Shown here in pieces: positions 1-11,614 of a DNA stretch of 64,000 nucleotides; the first letter of the stretch is position 1; the number at the start of each line of letters is the position of its first letter. The notes below the pieces were generated by a model. It saw only the letters and a list, made by a program, of their open reading frames with translations, made no database searches and was not told the origin of the DNA. The stretch comes from Stramonita haemastoma (lineage: Eukaryota; Mollusca; Gastropoda; Neogastropoda; Muricidae). The stretch is from assembly GCA_030674155.1 (NCBI GenBank), contig CM060334.1, forward strand, positions 28,946,336-29,010,335, in the 5' to 3' direction. The position numbers and the translations under genes were made by a program.

Positions 1-875
1 ACATTGCAACAGATAATTATTGCAAACATAATACAAGGCTCTACTGACAGTGGGGTGTACTGGATCTACTTTGTTGTCCTTCCATGCTGCCTCGCTGGTT
101 ACAGGTGTTTCTCACCCCAAAACGAAAATAAATCAATGTAGCTTTTCTTGATAAAAAAATAAGGGGAAAGTGAAAGAGTAAAAAAAATATCGTTTCAGTC
201 ATTCAAGCAAGAAGCTTAGCGGTGTTTTCAAATTTTCCCATCACTGTTGCGTTCCCTCCCAGCTCTAAACTAACACAGGCTAATCCTGGCCTCCATTTAA
301 AATGTCCCTGCTCTTCATCATGAAACTGTGCCTTTTTTTTTTTTCATCGTCCGAACAGCTGTCTTCACAGCGAGGAAAAATATGGTCCTGTCTTCCCCCA
401 ACAAATACTCTCGGAGTGAAACGTGTCATAATGCGAGAAAGAAGTAATTACTCTAATTTATGGGTGGCCGATTGAGACAAGCCCTCCTCCTCCTCCGAAA
501 AAAAAAAAGAAAAAAAAAAGATTTGTGAAAATAATACATGTTCTGCGAGGCTGTTGTCATTCCCCCCCTCAGGCTGCTCTTCACTGTGGGCCTGGTGTCG
601 CCTGCGCGCTGACAGATCGTATTGAGGAGAGGCAGGGAGGAGTGGGAGCTAATTTCATGGACACAAAAATGCTTTATCGATGCACAATCGCCTCTTGACA
701 GCCCTCCCCCCAAATCCTCTGCAATTTGGAGCAATTTTGGATATGTACAAATGCTACGCCGTCGGCACCGCACGGGGTCCGATTTGGAAAGAAGGGGGGG
801 GGGGGGGGGGGGAGGAAAAAAAACGGGGCCCCCGATTCGTTTATCCGCTTCTTTCGCTGGCTTTTGTCGGAGCTT

Positions 876-887
876 TAATTCAATTAG
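876..887. promoter_or_regulatory. Candidate paired-class homeodomain dimer site (P3) overlapping a PCE-1-like core
   Basis: The bases read TAAT-TCA-ATTA followed by G. TAAT-N3-ATTA with a Y-N-R spacer is the P3 palindrome bound cooperatively by Q50 paired-class homeodomains. The right half also spells CAATTAG, the photoreceptor conserved element 1 core associated with Rx. It lies about 4.8 kb upstream of an exon encoding an Rx homeodomain with Q50, so autoregulation is conceivable. The match is direct; the function is inference and short motifs occur by chance. Confidence 0.3.
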
Positions 888-1798
888 TTTGAGTATGAAG
901 AATATAGCGAAGGGCACACAGTTTCCCCCCCCCCCCCCCCTATCCGCCTAATCACCAAAAGATGTTAGGCCGCACAAAGAGAGAGAGGGGGTATAAAAAA
1001 GAAAATCGTCCACAAAGCGAATTAGTTCGCCTCGGGGGTGTTGACGGCAGGGGTCCGGCGGGGGGGGGGGGGGGGGGGGGGGACCGAAGTAGACTTGGAG
1101 GGGGGAAGGAAAGCCGACACCGTGATCAAGTTACTGTATAGAGTATTGAAAGCGGTGTTGGTGGGAGCACAAACAGGGCACTAAACACATCTCAATTACT
1201 TACTGTGACGCTCTGTCTCTGGGGATAGGGAAGGGGGAGGGTCCTGGGACCAACCTGACGTCTTTCAATCACTCCCCCCGTTTACGGTGGGGTTTTTCCC
1301 CCCCCTTCTCCCAGAAGGGTTGAAATCTATTAGAGACGCTTCCGTGGTTCTATTCTACCCACCATTTTCTTTTCACCGAGTCGTTTTCCTTTCCTCCATT
1401 TTCCTTCATTGTAGACGTGCCCCCGTGATGCTCTTTACCAGTATGTTGGGTTTTTTAATAGATCTATGTAGTTTTCGATATGAATGGTGAAACGGGTTTG
1501 ATAAATAAACAAATAAATAAAAATATAAGTTTGGAAGGATATTTATTTTCTTAGAGAACGAACACCCTCATCTCCACCTCTTTAATTTGATAGATGTATG
1601 TACTCCAAAGGGCACTGTTGGGGAGAGCAACAATCCTTTTACCAACCGATTTAACAATCTTGTGAGGGAAACCCAGATAGGGGTGGGGTAGTTAGATCTG
1701 GAAAAAAAAAATCCCAACCCCGGAAAGCAAGCAACTAACCAGATAAATACACCAAAAAACACTATAGAATTCAGGTGGGGTTTTTTACTCTTTTTTTT

Positions 1799-1802
<4 letters not shown>

Positions 1803-1888
<86 letters not shown>
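1803..1888. repeat. (CT)n microsatellite
   Basis: Uninterrupted CT dinucleotide array of roughly 43 units, followed by a short imperfect duplication containing tgctttaatgt twice. Confidence 0.95.
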
Positions 1889-1891
<3 letters not shown>

Positions 1892-3512
1892 TTTAATGTT
1901 TTTCTCTCTGCTTTAATGTGTTGAAGGTGAGGGTACCTAGCAGAAAAAAAGTGATCTTTTGGCCAGCCGGTGGTAGTGGTGGTGGTAGTGTTACAGTCTG
2001 CTTTCGTTTGTCACATGGCTGTCATAATTAAGTAGCTGCTTTTACTTCTGGGCTGTTCGTTTCTGACTGTTTCTCAGTCAACTTGTCCTTTGTGGGCAGG
2101 TTTGTTTGTTTTTTTGTTTGTTTGGGTTTTTTTTGGTGGTAATTTTCCCATAGATGATAATTATTGTTTCAACCCCCACCCCCTCCTTCTCTCTTCCCAT
2201 TATTGTGGAACTTGTGTGAGAACTGACGATATATGCGGCCATCAGTCTTATGCGCTCGAGTTTTTTCTTACATCTTCTAGTATAGCTTAGAAATGTGTAC
2301 ACACAAAACTTCAAACCATGGCTAAAAAACAACAACAAAACCCAAAACTATTCTCCTGGGAACTGTTGACGAAGGCAGACAGCTAGGTAGATTAAAAGAA
2401 AACAAAACCAATGGACCGACAACTTTTGCAGAATGGACCGGAAAAACCATGCATAGAGAGACCCCGGCTTTGGTATAGGCTACAACCAACATAATACAGA
2501 AATTGGTAAGCAGCTCTTCAGCCTGGCACCCTTATGGATTAGAGGGAAAGGAGAAGAAAGAAAGAAAAAAGCTGTACAGAGCTCCCACAAGTTTTAAGCT
2601 CCATTGAAGTTGGTTAGAAAATATTCACCCTCCAATAATTGGTAACGCTTAGGATTCTGACCAGTTGGGGGGTGGGAGTGGAGGGATAGGGGCGCAACGT
2701 GAAGGCGGAAAGAAAACTCTGGAAGGTTGTTCTGTCAACAGTAGTTCTGATGCAATTTGATAGACTTGGGATTTTCACAACCAGTTGGCAGGGCGGGAAA
2801 GGATGAAAAGAAACAAACAATGAATTAAAAAAGCCCAAACAAACAAAGAAAAACACACCAAAAAACGAAGTACAGCATGGACAGTGCACAAATAGTGCGT
2901 ATCTCTGCCTGGGACATGTCATGTAGACAGAAACGGACTTGCAGACTTAAATATCTAGATCTATGGTGCCTTGAAATAACCATGAACAGAATAAACAAAC
3001 AAAATATCATCGAAAGACAGTCTAAGAACATACAATTCCACCTTTTAATACTTTTATCACAAGGTTTTTTCCAAGTGCTGGTGGTATTGTTTCCGAGAAT
3101 GTATCTATATAATGATACATGAAATATTTTGATTTAGCCCGTAGTCCACACGACCACAGAAGGAGGTTTTATCAGGGTTCACATTGCGTCAGTCCAGAAG
3201 GTAAATAGATAAAAGGTACACCGTATTCTGGGTTTGCTGTTAGAGGTTGGCATACCGACTTCCTCTAACAAATTAAAAAGAATTGATAAAGAATGCCATT
3301 TCATTATTTCACATCCATTTCTCTCTAAATCCGTGCCCACTACAGAGGCCATTTCACGACTAAACATTTTTTTTTTTTTTAAAGAAGTATTCATTTTGCT
3401 ACAGGCAGGGGAGAAACCGACTTCCAGTAATAAAAGTAGCAGAAGAATGAAAATGTAGGTAATAGCTGCATGAACGAACCCACGTTCATCATTTGAGAGA
3501 CAAAGGAAACTT

Positions 3513-4028
3513 GGCTACGGCCATAGTAAACCCGGCCCGTCCCGTTGTTTTGACGGCCGTCTCTTTGACGGTAGAACGGATCCGTCAAAGCGGCCAGTCT
3601 CTTTCTGACAATATGGTCACCCCGAGACTGCGAGTGACGCAAAAATGAGGCTGCCGCGGTGACGCAAATCGACAGAAAATAGTTCGACATAAAAAGTGTT
3701 TTTACGTAAAATCCCCCCAAAAAACTTTTATCAAAACCATTGGAATGTAATCGGGAAGGGTCAATTTACTTGTTTGTGTAGTCAGAATTTTTGAAGCACC
3801 ATAAATAAGTTTTTCTTGATTATTTTCCTTTCCGTCGACCCGGCAAACGGACGTGTTGCTCGAACGTCAAAACGACGGGTTAAAAAGAACGGGCCGGGCC
3901 GGCTCTACTATGGCCACGCACAGCCGTTTTCAGTGACGCCACAGAGTAATAATTCAGCCGGGCAGCATTTTTCACCCGGCCCGTCATTTTGACGGCGTCA
4001 AAATGCCGGGTTTACTATGGCCGCAGCC
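3513..4028. mobile_element. 516-bp MITE-like element with about 24-bp terminal inverted repeats
   Basis: The left end (3513-3536) and the right end (4005-4028) are inverted complements with one mismatch; both contain CCATAGTAAACCCGGC or its complement. Subterminal copies of CGGCCCGTC and TTTTGACGGC occur near both ends. A further partial copy of the right end sits internally at about 3890-3930 (CTACTATGGCCACGCACAGC). No transposase frame is present, so this is a non-autonomous DNA element or fold-back. A target duplication is not clear (TT on the left, TA on the right). Confidence 0.7.
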
Positions 4029-5308
4029 TAGGTCAAAGTATAAGTTGAGGTTTAAATATACCTTAACCTTACTCTGTTTTTGTAATGCAGTTACTTCGTT
4101 ACTTTTTTGTTTTAGGTCAGCTTCGGCTCTCTTCATTGCTTAAAGTATGATTTTACTGTTAAATGTTAAAGTGCCGCTGTGATTGAAATATACATTATGG
4201 TGTACCGTCTTTGCTAACTTACACTAGCAGAGATTGCGAGTTTCAAAAGAAAAGCATTTTGATAGTCTTATTCATTCACACAGCTGTTCATGATTAATCT
4301 ATGTCAAGAGCAATTTTTTTTTGTTCACAGCTTAGTTCATTTATTAGTTCGGCAGGTTGTAGTGGCAAGAGATTTTCTATTTCTATTTATTTATCCACTT
4401 ATCTAGACTCATTTTAAGACGCAAAATAGCTTTTCCTGTTTATGCAGTTGTATTTACCAAGTTTAAAGAATACAGATTTCTGTTTCAGTTTGTCTATTCA
4501 GTAGTGTTGGACATTAATTTTAAGAGCGAATTTTTCTGTTCAAAATTATTTTGTTCGGGCTATTATTTCATCTGTGGAATTTCCTCACGGGTTTATTTTG
4601 TTTATTCATGCTGAAGGTATAGAAGCATACTTTTTGTTCTGATTTATTTGATCAGACTGCAATCTATTCTCTTTATTCATTCATAAGATTTACTTCTAAA
4701 AATTGCAAATGCCCGTTTTATACAAATGTTCTTATTCACTTATGTTGCCGTTGCACCCCTCCCCCAATAAAGAAAACAAAAACAAAACAAAAAACAACCG
4801 AAAACAAAAACAAAAGCACGAAACAAAACAACAAACAAGCAACTCTCCCCCCCCCCCCCCCCCCTAACAAAAATAAACAATATAAAAAAACCAAAAGCTA
4901 AAAACAACAAGAATAATCAGTAACACAAACATACAAAGAGACACATCACTATTTTAGCTCTGATTAAAAAAAAGAAAAAGATTGTTATTGGAGAATGAAG
5001 CTTCGGTTTCGATTAATTGTTTTCTTTAATTTGATTATTGTTCCAGAAGCGAAATTTCTCTTATCTTCCGATTTTTCTTTTTATCTTTTTTTTTCATCTC
5101 TTTTTTTTTGGGAGGGGTGTCTTTTTGGGGGGAAGGGTGGGTGGGTGGTGGTGAAGGAATATCGCAGTTTCAAGTAAGGAAATGGTCTTCTTATTAATTG
5201 TTTACTCATTTATGTATCCATCTAAACAGTGCACTACAACTAGATCTAGATTTCAATTCTCACTGGCAGATAGATCCATTTTAATGCTCAGAAATTGCCT
5301 CTCAATGA

Positions 5309-5341
<33 letters not shown>

Positions 5342-5695
5342 GACGCGCGCGCGCATATCCATTTTATTCTTAGGGCAAGAAATTGAATGTCTGACGCTGT
5401 CGTTCCCCTCATCCCTTCGCAGAACATTAGCAAAAATCAAACCAAGTAAGCAAATAAACACCAAAAAGTCCGTTTTTACCTCGCTCTATTTAGCCAGTAC
5501 CACACACACACACAACACACACCGTGAAATACCCCCTGACAGAATATTTACTTTTCAGTTACTGCTACTGATTGAGAGGAGATTTATAGTTTGGAATCAT
5601 GTGTTTACATTATGATTTTATCATCATTTAAGCAGGTTTTTTCCTCCTCCTAATGATTTCATTTTATTCTTCCAAAATTCTGTCCTTTACTTCAG

Positions 5696-5925
5696 AAGCA
5701 GGAGTGAGAATTTCACCGGAAGAAGACAGCGGCCATGATGACGTCAGCGGCGACGATGCGTCAGAGGCAGAGCGACGTCAGAAAAAACATCGACGTAATC
5801 GTACCACGTTCACTACCTTTCAGTTGCACGAGCTGGAACGGGCCTTTGAGAAGTCTCACTACCCTGATGTGTATAGCAGAGAGGAACTGGCCATGAAGAT
5901 CAGCTTACCTGAAGTCAGAGTGCAG
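5696..5925 (+). CDS. Rx: Rx/Rax retinal homeobox protein, internal exon with N-terminal two thirds of the homeodomain
   Basis: Rx is a nuclear paired-class transcription factor for eye field and anterior neural or neurosecretory specification. The exon follows a pyrimidine-rich acceptor (tttacttcag, phase 1) and ends in CAG|GTCAGT at 5925 (phase 0). It encodes an acidic stretch (PEEDSGHDD), a basic linker (RRQKKH) and homeodomain residues 1-46 (5788-5925), including [31 protein letters not shown] and LPEVRVQ, nearly identical to known Rx proteins. The intron after Q46 is the paired-class position. An alternative acceptor 6 bases downstream (AG at 5700-5701) is possible. The upstream exon with the start codon is not in the window. 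Reading past the donor stays open through the TG array, giving only Val-Cys repeats, and should be ignored. Confidence 0.95.
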
Positions 5926-5932
5926 GTCAGTG

Positions 5933-6010
<78 letters not shown>

Positions 6011-6030
6011 TTTGTTTGCAGGTCAGTGGT

Positions 6031-6100
<70 letters not shown>

Positions 6101-6114
6101 TTTGCAGGTCAGTG

Positions 6115-6189
<75 letters not shown>

Positions 6190-6203
6190 TTTGCAGGTCA
6201 GTG

Positions 6204-6271
<68 letters not shown>
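5926..6271 (+). repeat. Period-90 array of (TG)n blocks, each joined by a duplicated splice-donor/acceptor cassette
   Basis: The exon-end sequence CAGGTCAGTGG at 5923 recurs at 6015, 6105 and 6194 (spacing 92, 90, 89). Each later copy is preceded by TTTGTTTG and a long TG tract, so each reads TG/T-rich tract, CAG, then GTCAGT. The unit is therefore a microsatellite that captured the real exon-intron junction and amplified it. Each junction resembles a zero-length exon (acceptor abutting donor). Confidence 0.9.
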
Positions 6272-6274
<3 letters not shown>

Positions 6275-6883
6275 GGGGGGTCTCTGTTGTGTTTGTTTTT
6301 GTTGTGATATATAACAGGGAAACGTGAGGAAAAGGAAATTGATGACTTTACCAGAGTGTAGTAGAAAAAAGAAGTTTCAGGCTTTCATTCTGATTTTCTC
6401 CCTTAATCCTTTACAGCCTGATTGAGGCCCTATGTTGTTGTTTTTTTCAGGCAATAGGTGTCTTGAGTAAACTAGATGTATTATAGGCCTGCCTGGCGGA
6501 ACCCATCCAGGTCGTAGGTTGCATGCATGGAACATCTTTTTTCTCCAGATGTGTTTGACGAAGCAGACATTGTGTAGCGCATCTGGGAGATAGTGCTGGT
6601 GATAATAGGTTGTTCAGGGACCGGCATTGAAGACTAGCGTCTGCCAGAAGAGATAGTCTACATTGCTATGGTTTTCAGTTTGAAGACGCTATCCTCCGTC
6701 AGTCCCCATAGTGTGGCTGCCTCTCCCCAGCTGATCTGAGGAAAAGTTGATAGAAACACAGCAAGACCTTCAGTGGGAATAACACAAAACAACAAAAAGA
6801 AAAAATGCTCACCCCTGTAACTCTCGTATTATTAAAAGAAAAAAAAGCGAGCAAACTCACAAAGAAAACCGCATTCAAAGGAC

Positions 6884-7145
<262 letters not shown>

Positions 7146-7626
7146 TGCTTTTCACTCCCCCTTTTTTTGTATATATAAAAACAGAGAAAAGAAAAGAACA
7201 GAGAGAAAAAAAAAGGTCCAAACAGGATGCTAAATGCCGTCAGCGCAATGGGTTAATCTCTTCCACACACACAGGTCCATTACAGGCTTTTACAGGGATC
7301 AGCTGAGAGAGACCTCTTGAGGGCAGGCACACTGCAGTCCGCTCCTGTGATGTACACCCTGTGTGACGCCAGAGGTGCAGCCTGTTTTTGTCCTATTGCC
7401 AGTCTGTTGAATGCGACGTGACGGGGAAATACCCCTCCTTTTCCACTTTCCACTTATCATTTTTTTTAAAGGAAATTTCATTATGGAAAAAGAGCTGTAG
7501 TTAGTTATAAACTATTGTTTTTCTTAACTAGCTTGTTGTTTAAGATAATATAATTGTCCCTGTTTCATTTTTGAAGTCTTATTCCAAAAAGGTAGGTGAT
7601 TTAGGCTTGAGGAAAAAACCCTTACC

Positions 7627-7852
<226 letters not shown>

Positions 7853-8199
7853 CCTTTTTGGTCTGTCTGTCTTGGTAGTGATGTCATTTGTCTAAGAATA
7901 GTGGATTATAATAACAATACCGCCAGTTTTCTGTTGCTTGTGTGTGTACACGTAATATGGTTGGTAAATGTCTTGAGAGGTGTTCGTGAGAAAAAAGAAA
8001 GTTGTTTGATAACTTCTTTCCGTAGACTTCCGCTCGTTCGTCTCTCTTTTTCTTCATTTCTTTCAACAACAGAAATCTTCATTGTGTGTGGTGCTGTTAA
8101 CTTCTTTACGAGCATAATCAGGGCTGGTCTGTCTTTTTGCCACGCAAAGTGTTTTATCTCTGCATCATTTAGTTCATCATCCCCTCCTCCCCTCTCCCC

Positions 8200-8530
8200 A
8201 CATCACTTAACGAAGAGTGAAGCGGAGCCATCCTCAGATGCTAATACTAAAACCATTGTAACGTCGTTATACGCTGCGATTTCGCCCCTGCGCAGGGTGA
8301 TAATTAACCTAATCCAAACGTTTAGCTGGCCATAGGCACGCCACTCCAGCCACAAAAGCCTGAGTTGTCTGCCCTTTCGCGGCAATCGAATTAGCTCTTT
8401 CGAGACCCTTCCTTGCCAAGGAGAGCTTTAGCCCCGGCACCAAATGAAGTCCTAATTGGGGATTGGTCCACGCGCTGCACGCGCTCTTTGTCGTGTGGTC
8501 AAGCACGAAGAGTTAATTGCAGGGGAGAGC
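8200..8530. promoter_or_regulatory. Non-repetitive TAAT-rich island in the Rx intron, candidate enhancer
   Basis: In a 5-kb intron made mostly of simple repeats, this stretch has balanced composition, several CpGs and clustered homeodomain cores: TAATTA (8301), TAATCC (8310, the OTX/CRX-type site), AATTAG (8389), TAATTG (8453), TAATTG (8514). It also has a reverse CCAAT box (ATTGG, 8462) and a TCGTG-N8-CACGA inverted motif at about 8490. The motifs are direct observations; enhancer function is inference and cross-species conservation is untested. Confidence 0.35.
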
Positions 8531-8939
8531 AAGAGATGTGGACAAAGGGGTGGGGATGGGGATGTATGTGGGGGGGGGGGGGGAAGGATCAAATAATGAC
8601 AGAGGAAGGAGACAGGGGGGGGGGGGGGGGTGAGGATGCTAAGGCGTGCAATCTGAGAGGTAGAGGAAAGTTCAAGACGTCAGTGTCTGTGGTGGGTGTG
8701 GCTTGTCTGTCAGAGGCAGTGTCATCCGATGGTCATCATCGCCTTCACACACTGAACCTGCAGACACTGACAGACACCATGATGAGTTTCAAAGGACAGG
8801 GGGGAGGGGGGGGGGGGGTAGAGGATAAGGGCTTAAAGAAACCATATGGTGATCTGACTGCGCCAAAAGTTACAAACTACTAAACTTAGAAACAAAAATA
8901 AGTAATGACACGCATAGTAGTTTATTGTTGTTGGGTATA

Positions 8940-9110
8940 CAGCTACTCATATTGTTCACAGTGATTTTTCTCGTTCTTCACCTAGAGCTCCCGGGTTCAC
9001 CAATGGTGAGATTTTGCATAAGCGACTGTTTGGCCATCATTAAGGTAGATCTAGCCTAATCCCGACTTCAGAGAATATTGAAGGTGAGATCATTTATTGC
9101 GGAATATATT
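8940..9110 (+). repeat. Interspersed repeat fragment (CTAGAGCT...TGAGATTTTGC family)
   Basis: The segment with CTAGAGCT, CACCAATGGTGAGATTTTGC and GCGACTGTTTGG recurs in diverged form at 25618-25720 (+) and 51207-51262 (-). Boundaries and class are not clear; it may be a SINE or DNA-element remnant. Confidence 0.5.
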
Positions 9111-9839
9111 ATCAGATATTAGTCTGGCCTCATCTGCAATGCTGCACACCACCAAAATAGCATAGCAATTTTTATTCTGACCCTAGCTGGTCATAACAGT
9201 AACTTTTTGTCTGAATCAAGTGATCAAGTATAGATCTAGATCTAGTGGTTAGATTGTTTCTCACAGAAGGTCCATACTGTATTTGAGAATGACTGTAAAG
9301 CGCACAAGAGAGAATTATAATTGTTCTCTGAGCTGTTTAAATGACTAGAGTTGCACAAAATCGGTCAGAATGATACGATTGATTTAGAATAGTATCCATT
9401 CCTGTTTTGAATATCAGAATCATAGGTGGGTTTTTTTTTCCCATTGGAACAAAGACTTCCTTGTCCTGACGCACTTGGTGATTGAAAAAAAATCCCATGT
9501 AAATGATGAAAAATAGCTGGGATTCTTTTAAAAAATGGAAAATGGATAGTTAAAGTTTTTGTGGTTCAAACTACTATTAATGTTTTTAATAATTACGCCA
9601 CTGTTTCTACTTCTCACTCTTTCCACGAAAATGATTGTTTCTACCTTTTCGACACAGACTGCAGTAATACAGAAGCAGAATAGTGAATCCTATAATGAGA
9701 GATGGGTGGCTGGGTTAGGGGTTGCGGTTAGGATTTAGTGGACAGAGGGGAAAAGAAGCTGTCAAGCGGGAACAGCACAGCTGTCAGAATGCAAGCTGTC
9801 AGAATGCAAGCTGTCAGGTCAGGGCTCTTGGGCAGAGAA

Positions 9840-10140
9840 TGGCTGTGGGGGAAAAGGGAGTTGAATAGCTTTATCACGGCATGAAGCCCTGCGATAAAGA
9901 CTTTAATGGGCTTGATACCATCTGAAGTCCTACAATACCAGAAATGAATGGGTTTGGCAGTGGTTGAAGGGCTACAGTAACAGAAGTAAATAGCTTTGAC
10001 ACTGTCTATCTAAAGTTCTGGGAACAAGAATGGATTTGATGTTATCTAGTAGAGTCCTACACTAATAGTAAGAGAAGCGAAAGATTTGACACGATCTGAA
10101 GTCTTGCAGTGAATGAGTTTGACAGCTTCCACAAAATTCT
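9840..10140 (+). repeat. Degenerate tandem repeat, unit roughly 45-65 bp
   Basis: A motif like GAATGGGTTTGACAC...TCTGAAGTCCTACA returns about five or six times with substitutions and indels (near 9890, 9945, 9990, 10030, 10090). It looks like an old minisatellite. Just upstream (9778-9815) AGCTGTCAGAATGCA is repeated in short tandem. Confidence 0.55.
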
Positions 10141-10239
10141 GCCTGTGAGATTTCAAAACAGGGATTAGTGTGCCGTGGACAGATACGGAACGTCTCACTC
10201 ACACGTTAACATTATTCTTTTTTCTTCTAGAAGAGAGAA

Positions 10240-10267
10240 AGAAGAGCTGGAGGAGGAGGAGGAGGAG

Positions 10268-10320
<53 letters not shown>

Positions 10321-10332
10321 AGGGGGGGGGGG
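10240..10332. repeat. (GGA)n/(GA)n purine tract
   Basis: GGAGGA units pass into GAGA units and a poly-G run; a pure purine strand of about 90 bases in the Rx intron. Confidence 0.9.
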
Positions 10333-10999
10333 AGTCGGTTGAAATCAGTTTTAATTTATTTATTATTGTTGTCATTTGTTTGGCTTTATTAGCTAAGTTC
10401 CACACCAGATTTCATGATCCTTGGATCCAGGTAGATATCGGCGCTGAACCGTCTGTACTGTTAAATTAAGGAAATCAGCATTAATGTTTGTGAGTCCCTG
10501 CAAGGGTGAGACTTCAAAGGGTAATTTTGTGTGCCAGTGGATGCATGATTGCTTGTCCTTGCGTATCATATGAAGTTAAAAAATAAAACCCATCTTTAAT
10601 AGAGCAGGTCAGTTCTGGATGAGTACAGAAACAACATGAATACATCAATGGTACTCAATGTCTTAATGTCAGTGTGCTGTAACTTGAGTATAACGAATGA
10701 ATAAGTACCCCAAATAAAAGACTGTGATAGCCCACCCTCCCACCCCCCTCCACCCCCCACCTTTCCTACAAAGATGAAACATGGGAGTGAATGCTTACAA
10801 GTCAACTTTCATGTCAATGTTGCTTGCAGCTTTTGCCATTGTATGCATTATTGTTGTTGTTGTTGCTGCTGCTTGATGATGATGACGACTGCAACAATAA
10901 TAAAGATGACAATGACTGTGGCAAAATAACAACAGTGTTACCTATTATAAATCGTATGCTTGACAAAAGATTTGAACCTCGGTCTTCTCTGCCCTGCAG

Positions 11000-11523
11000 G
11001 TGTGGTTCCAGAACCGCCGGGCCAAGTGGCGGCGCCAGGAGAAGGTGGAGAGCGGCAAGCTGTCGGACTCCCTCCCCATCCCTTCCTCCTCCTCCTCCCC
11101 CGGCCTCTCCCCTCCCTTCCCCGCCCACTCTCTCCCCCTTGACCCCTGGCTGACCCCGCCCATCATCCAGACTGTCAACCCCACCTTCCCCTCTTCCGTC
11201 ACTCTCCAGTCCCTCGTCAGCCCCGTGCTGACGTCATCCACTCCCATGACGTCATACCCCGAGTTCCTCGCCTCGGCTGCGTCCATGAGCGCGGCGGCCG
11301 CTGCAGCGGCTTCGGCAGTGTCCCTGGCCGGGGGAGCCGGGCTGAGCGTGTTCGGAACGTCGCCCAGTCTGAGGAAGGGGCTGCAGCAGCAGCAGCAGCA
11401 GCAAGCAGCGGATCGGGAGATGCTGCCTTTTAACGCTTTCCCACAAGACCCCGCCTCTTTATCGAGTCCTTGAGAGTACGAGCTAAGGAGCATCTTCATA
11501 AGTATGGGGCTGGCGCTGTCTGA
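11000..11523 (+). CDS. Rx: Rx/Rax last exon: homeodomain C-terminus, transactivation region and OAR-like tail (one frame slip)
   Basis: Acceptor CCCTGCAG then GTGTGGTTCCAG: homeodomain residues 47-60 (VWFQNRRAKWRRQEK; Q50 typical of Rx). Then a Ser/Pro-rich region (about residues 20-100 of the exon), an Ala run, a CAG-encoded Gln run (near 11383) and LPFNAF. The main frame stops at 11471-11473. The next frame over, from about 11455 to a stop at 11521-11523, reads FIESLRVRAKEHLHKYG, an OAR (paired-tail) motif expected at the end of Rx. The slip must lie between 11434 and 11470, because the second frame has a stop at 11431; the C run at 11449-11452 is a likely place. Either an assembly base is missing or this allele lacks the OAR motif. 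Confidence 0.93.
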
Positions 11524-11549
11524 ATTCAGAATGACACCGAAAAGACGAG

Positions 11550-11614
11550 AATAAAAGTAGACTTGGAACAGAGAGGCTGTTGGAATGTTGGAAGCGAAGA
11601 AACGATGGAATAAA
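11550..11614 (+). terminator. Rx polyadenylation signals (two AATAAA)
   Basis: AATAAA occurs at 11550-11555 and 11609-11614, 27-91 bases after the OAR-frame stop. Either could serve the Rx transcript. Confidence 0.55.

Larger units (their letters stand above)
1..5695. other. Sequence upstream of the Rx homeodomain exon, no exon recognised
   Basis: I looked for an Rx first exon carrying an initiator Met and the octapeptide (HSIDAILG-like) and found none, so this is probably intron 1 or 5' flank. The stretch is AT-rich with poly-G/C runs (about 797-811, 930-940, 1063-1082, 4849-4864), a (CT)n array at 1803-1888, a MITE at 3513-4028 and a (CA)n array at 5311-5338 followed by GCGC repeats. About 600-1300 is less repetitive and contains homeodomain-type TAAT sites. 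Short open frames here have homopolymer composition and look non-coding. Confidence 0.6.

Noticed and set aside
622..951. 109-codon frame near the left end as a possible Rx first exon
   Set aside because: No octapeptide, no acidic Rx N-terminal features, and it crosses poly-G/C runs; no supported donor.
5926..6327. Long open frames of Val-Cys repeats after the Rx exon
   Set aside because: They are translations of (TG)n repeats past a good splice donor, not protein.
10945..11499. 184-codon - strand frame across the Rx last exon
   Set aside because: Antisense shadow of the GC-rich Rx coding exon.
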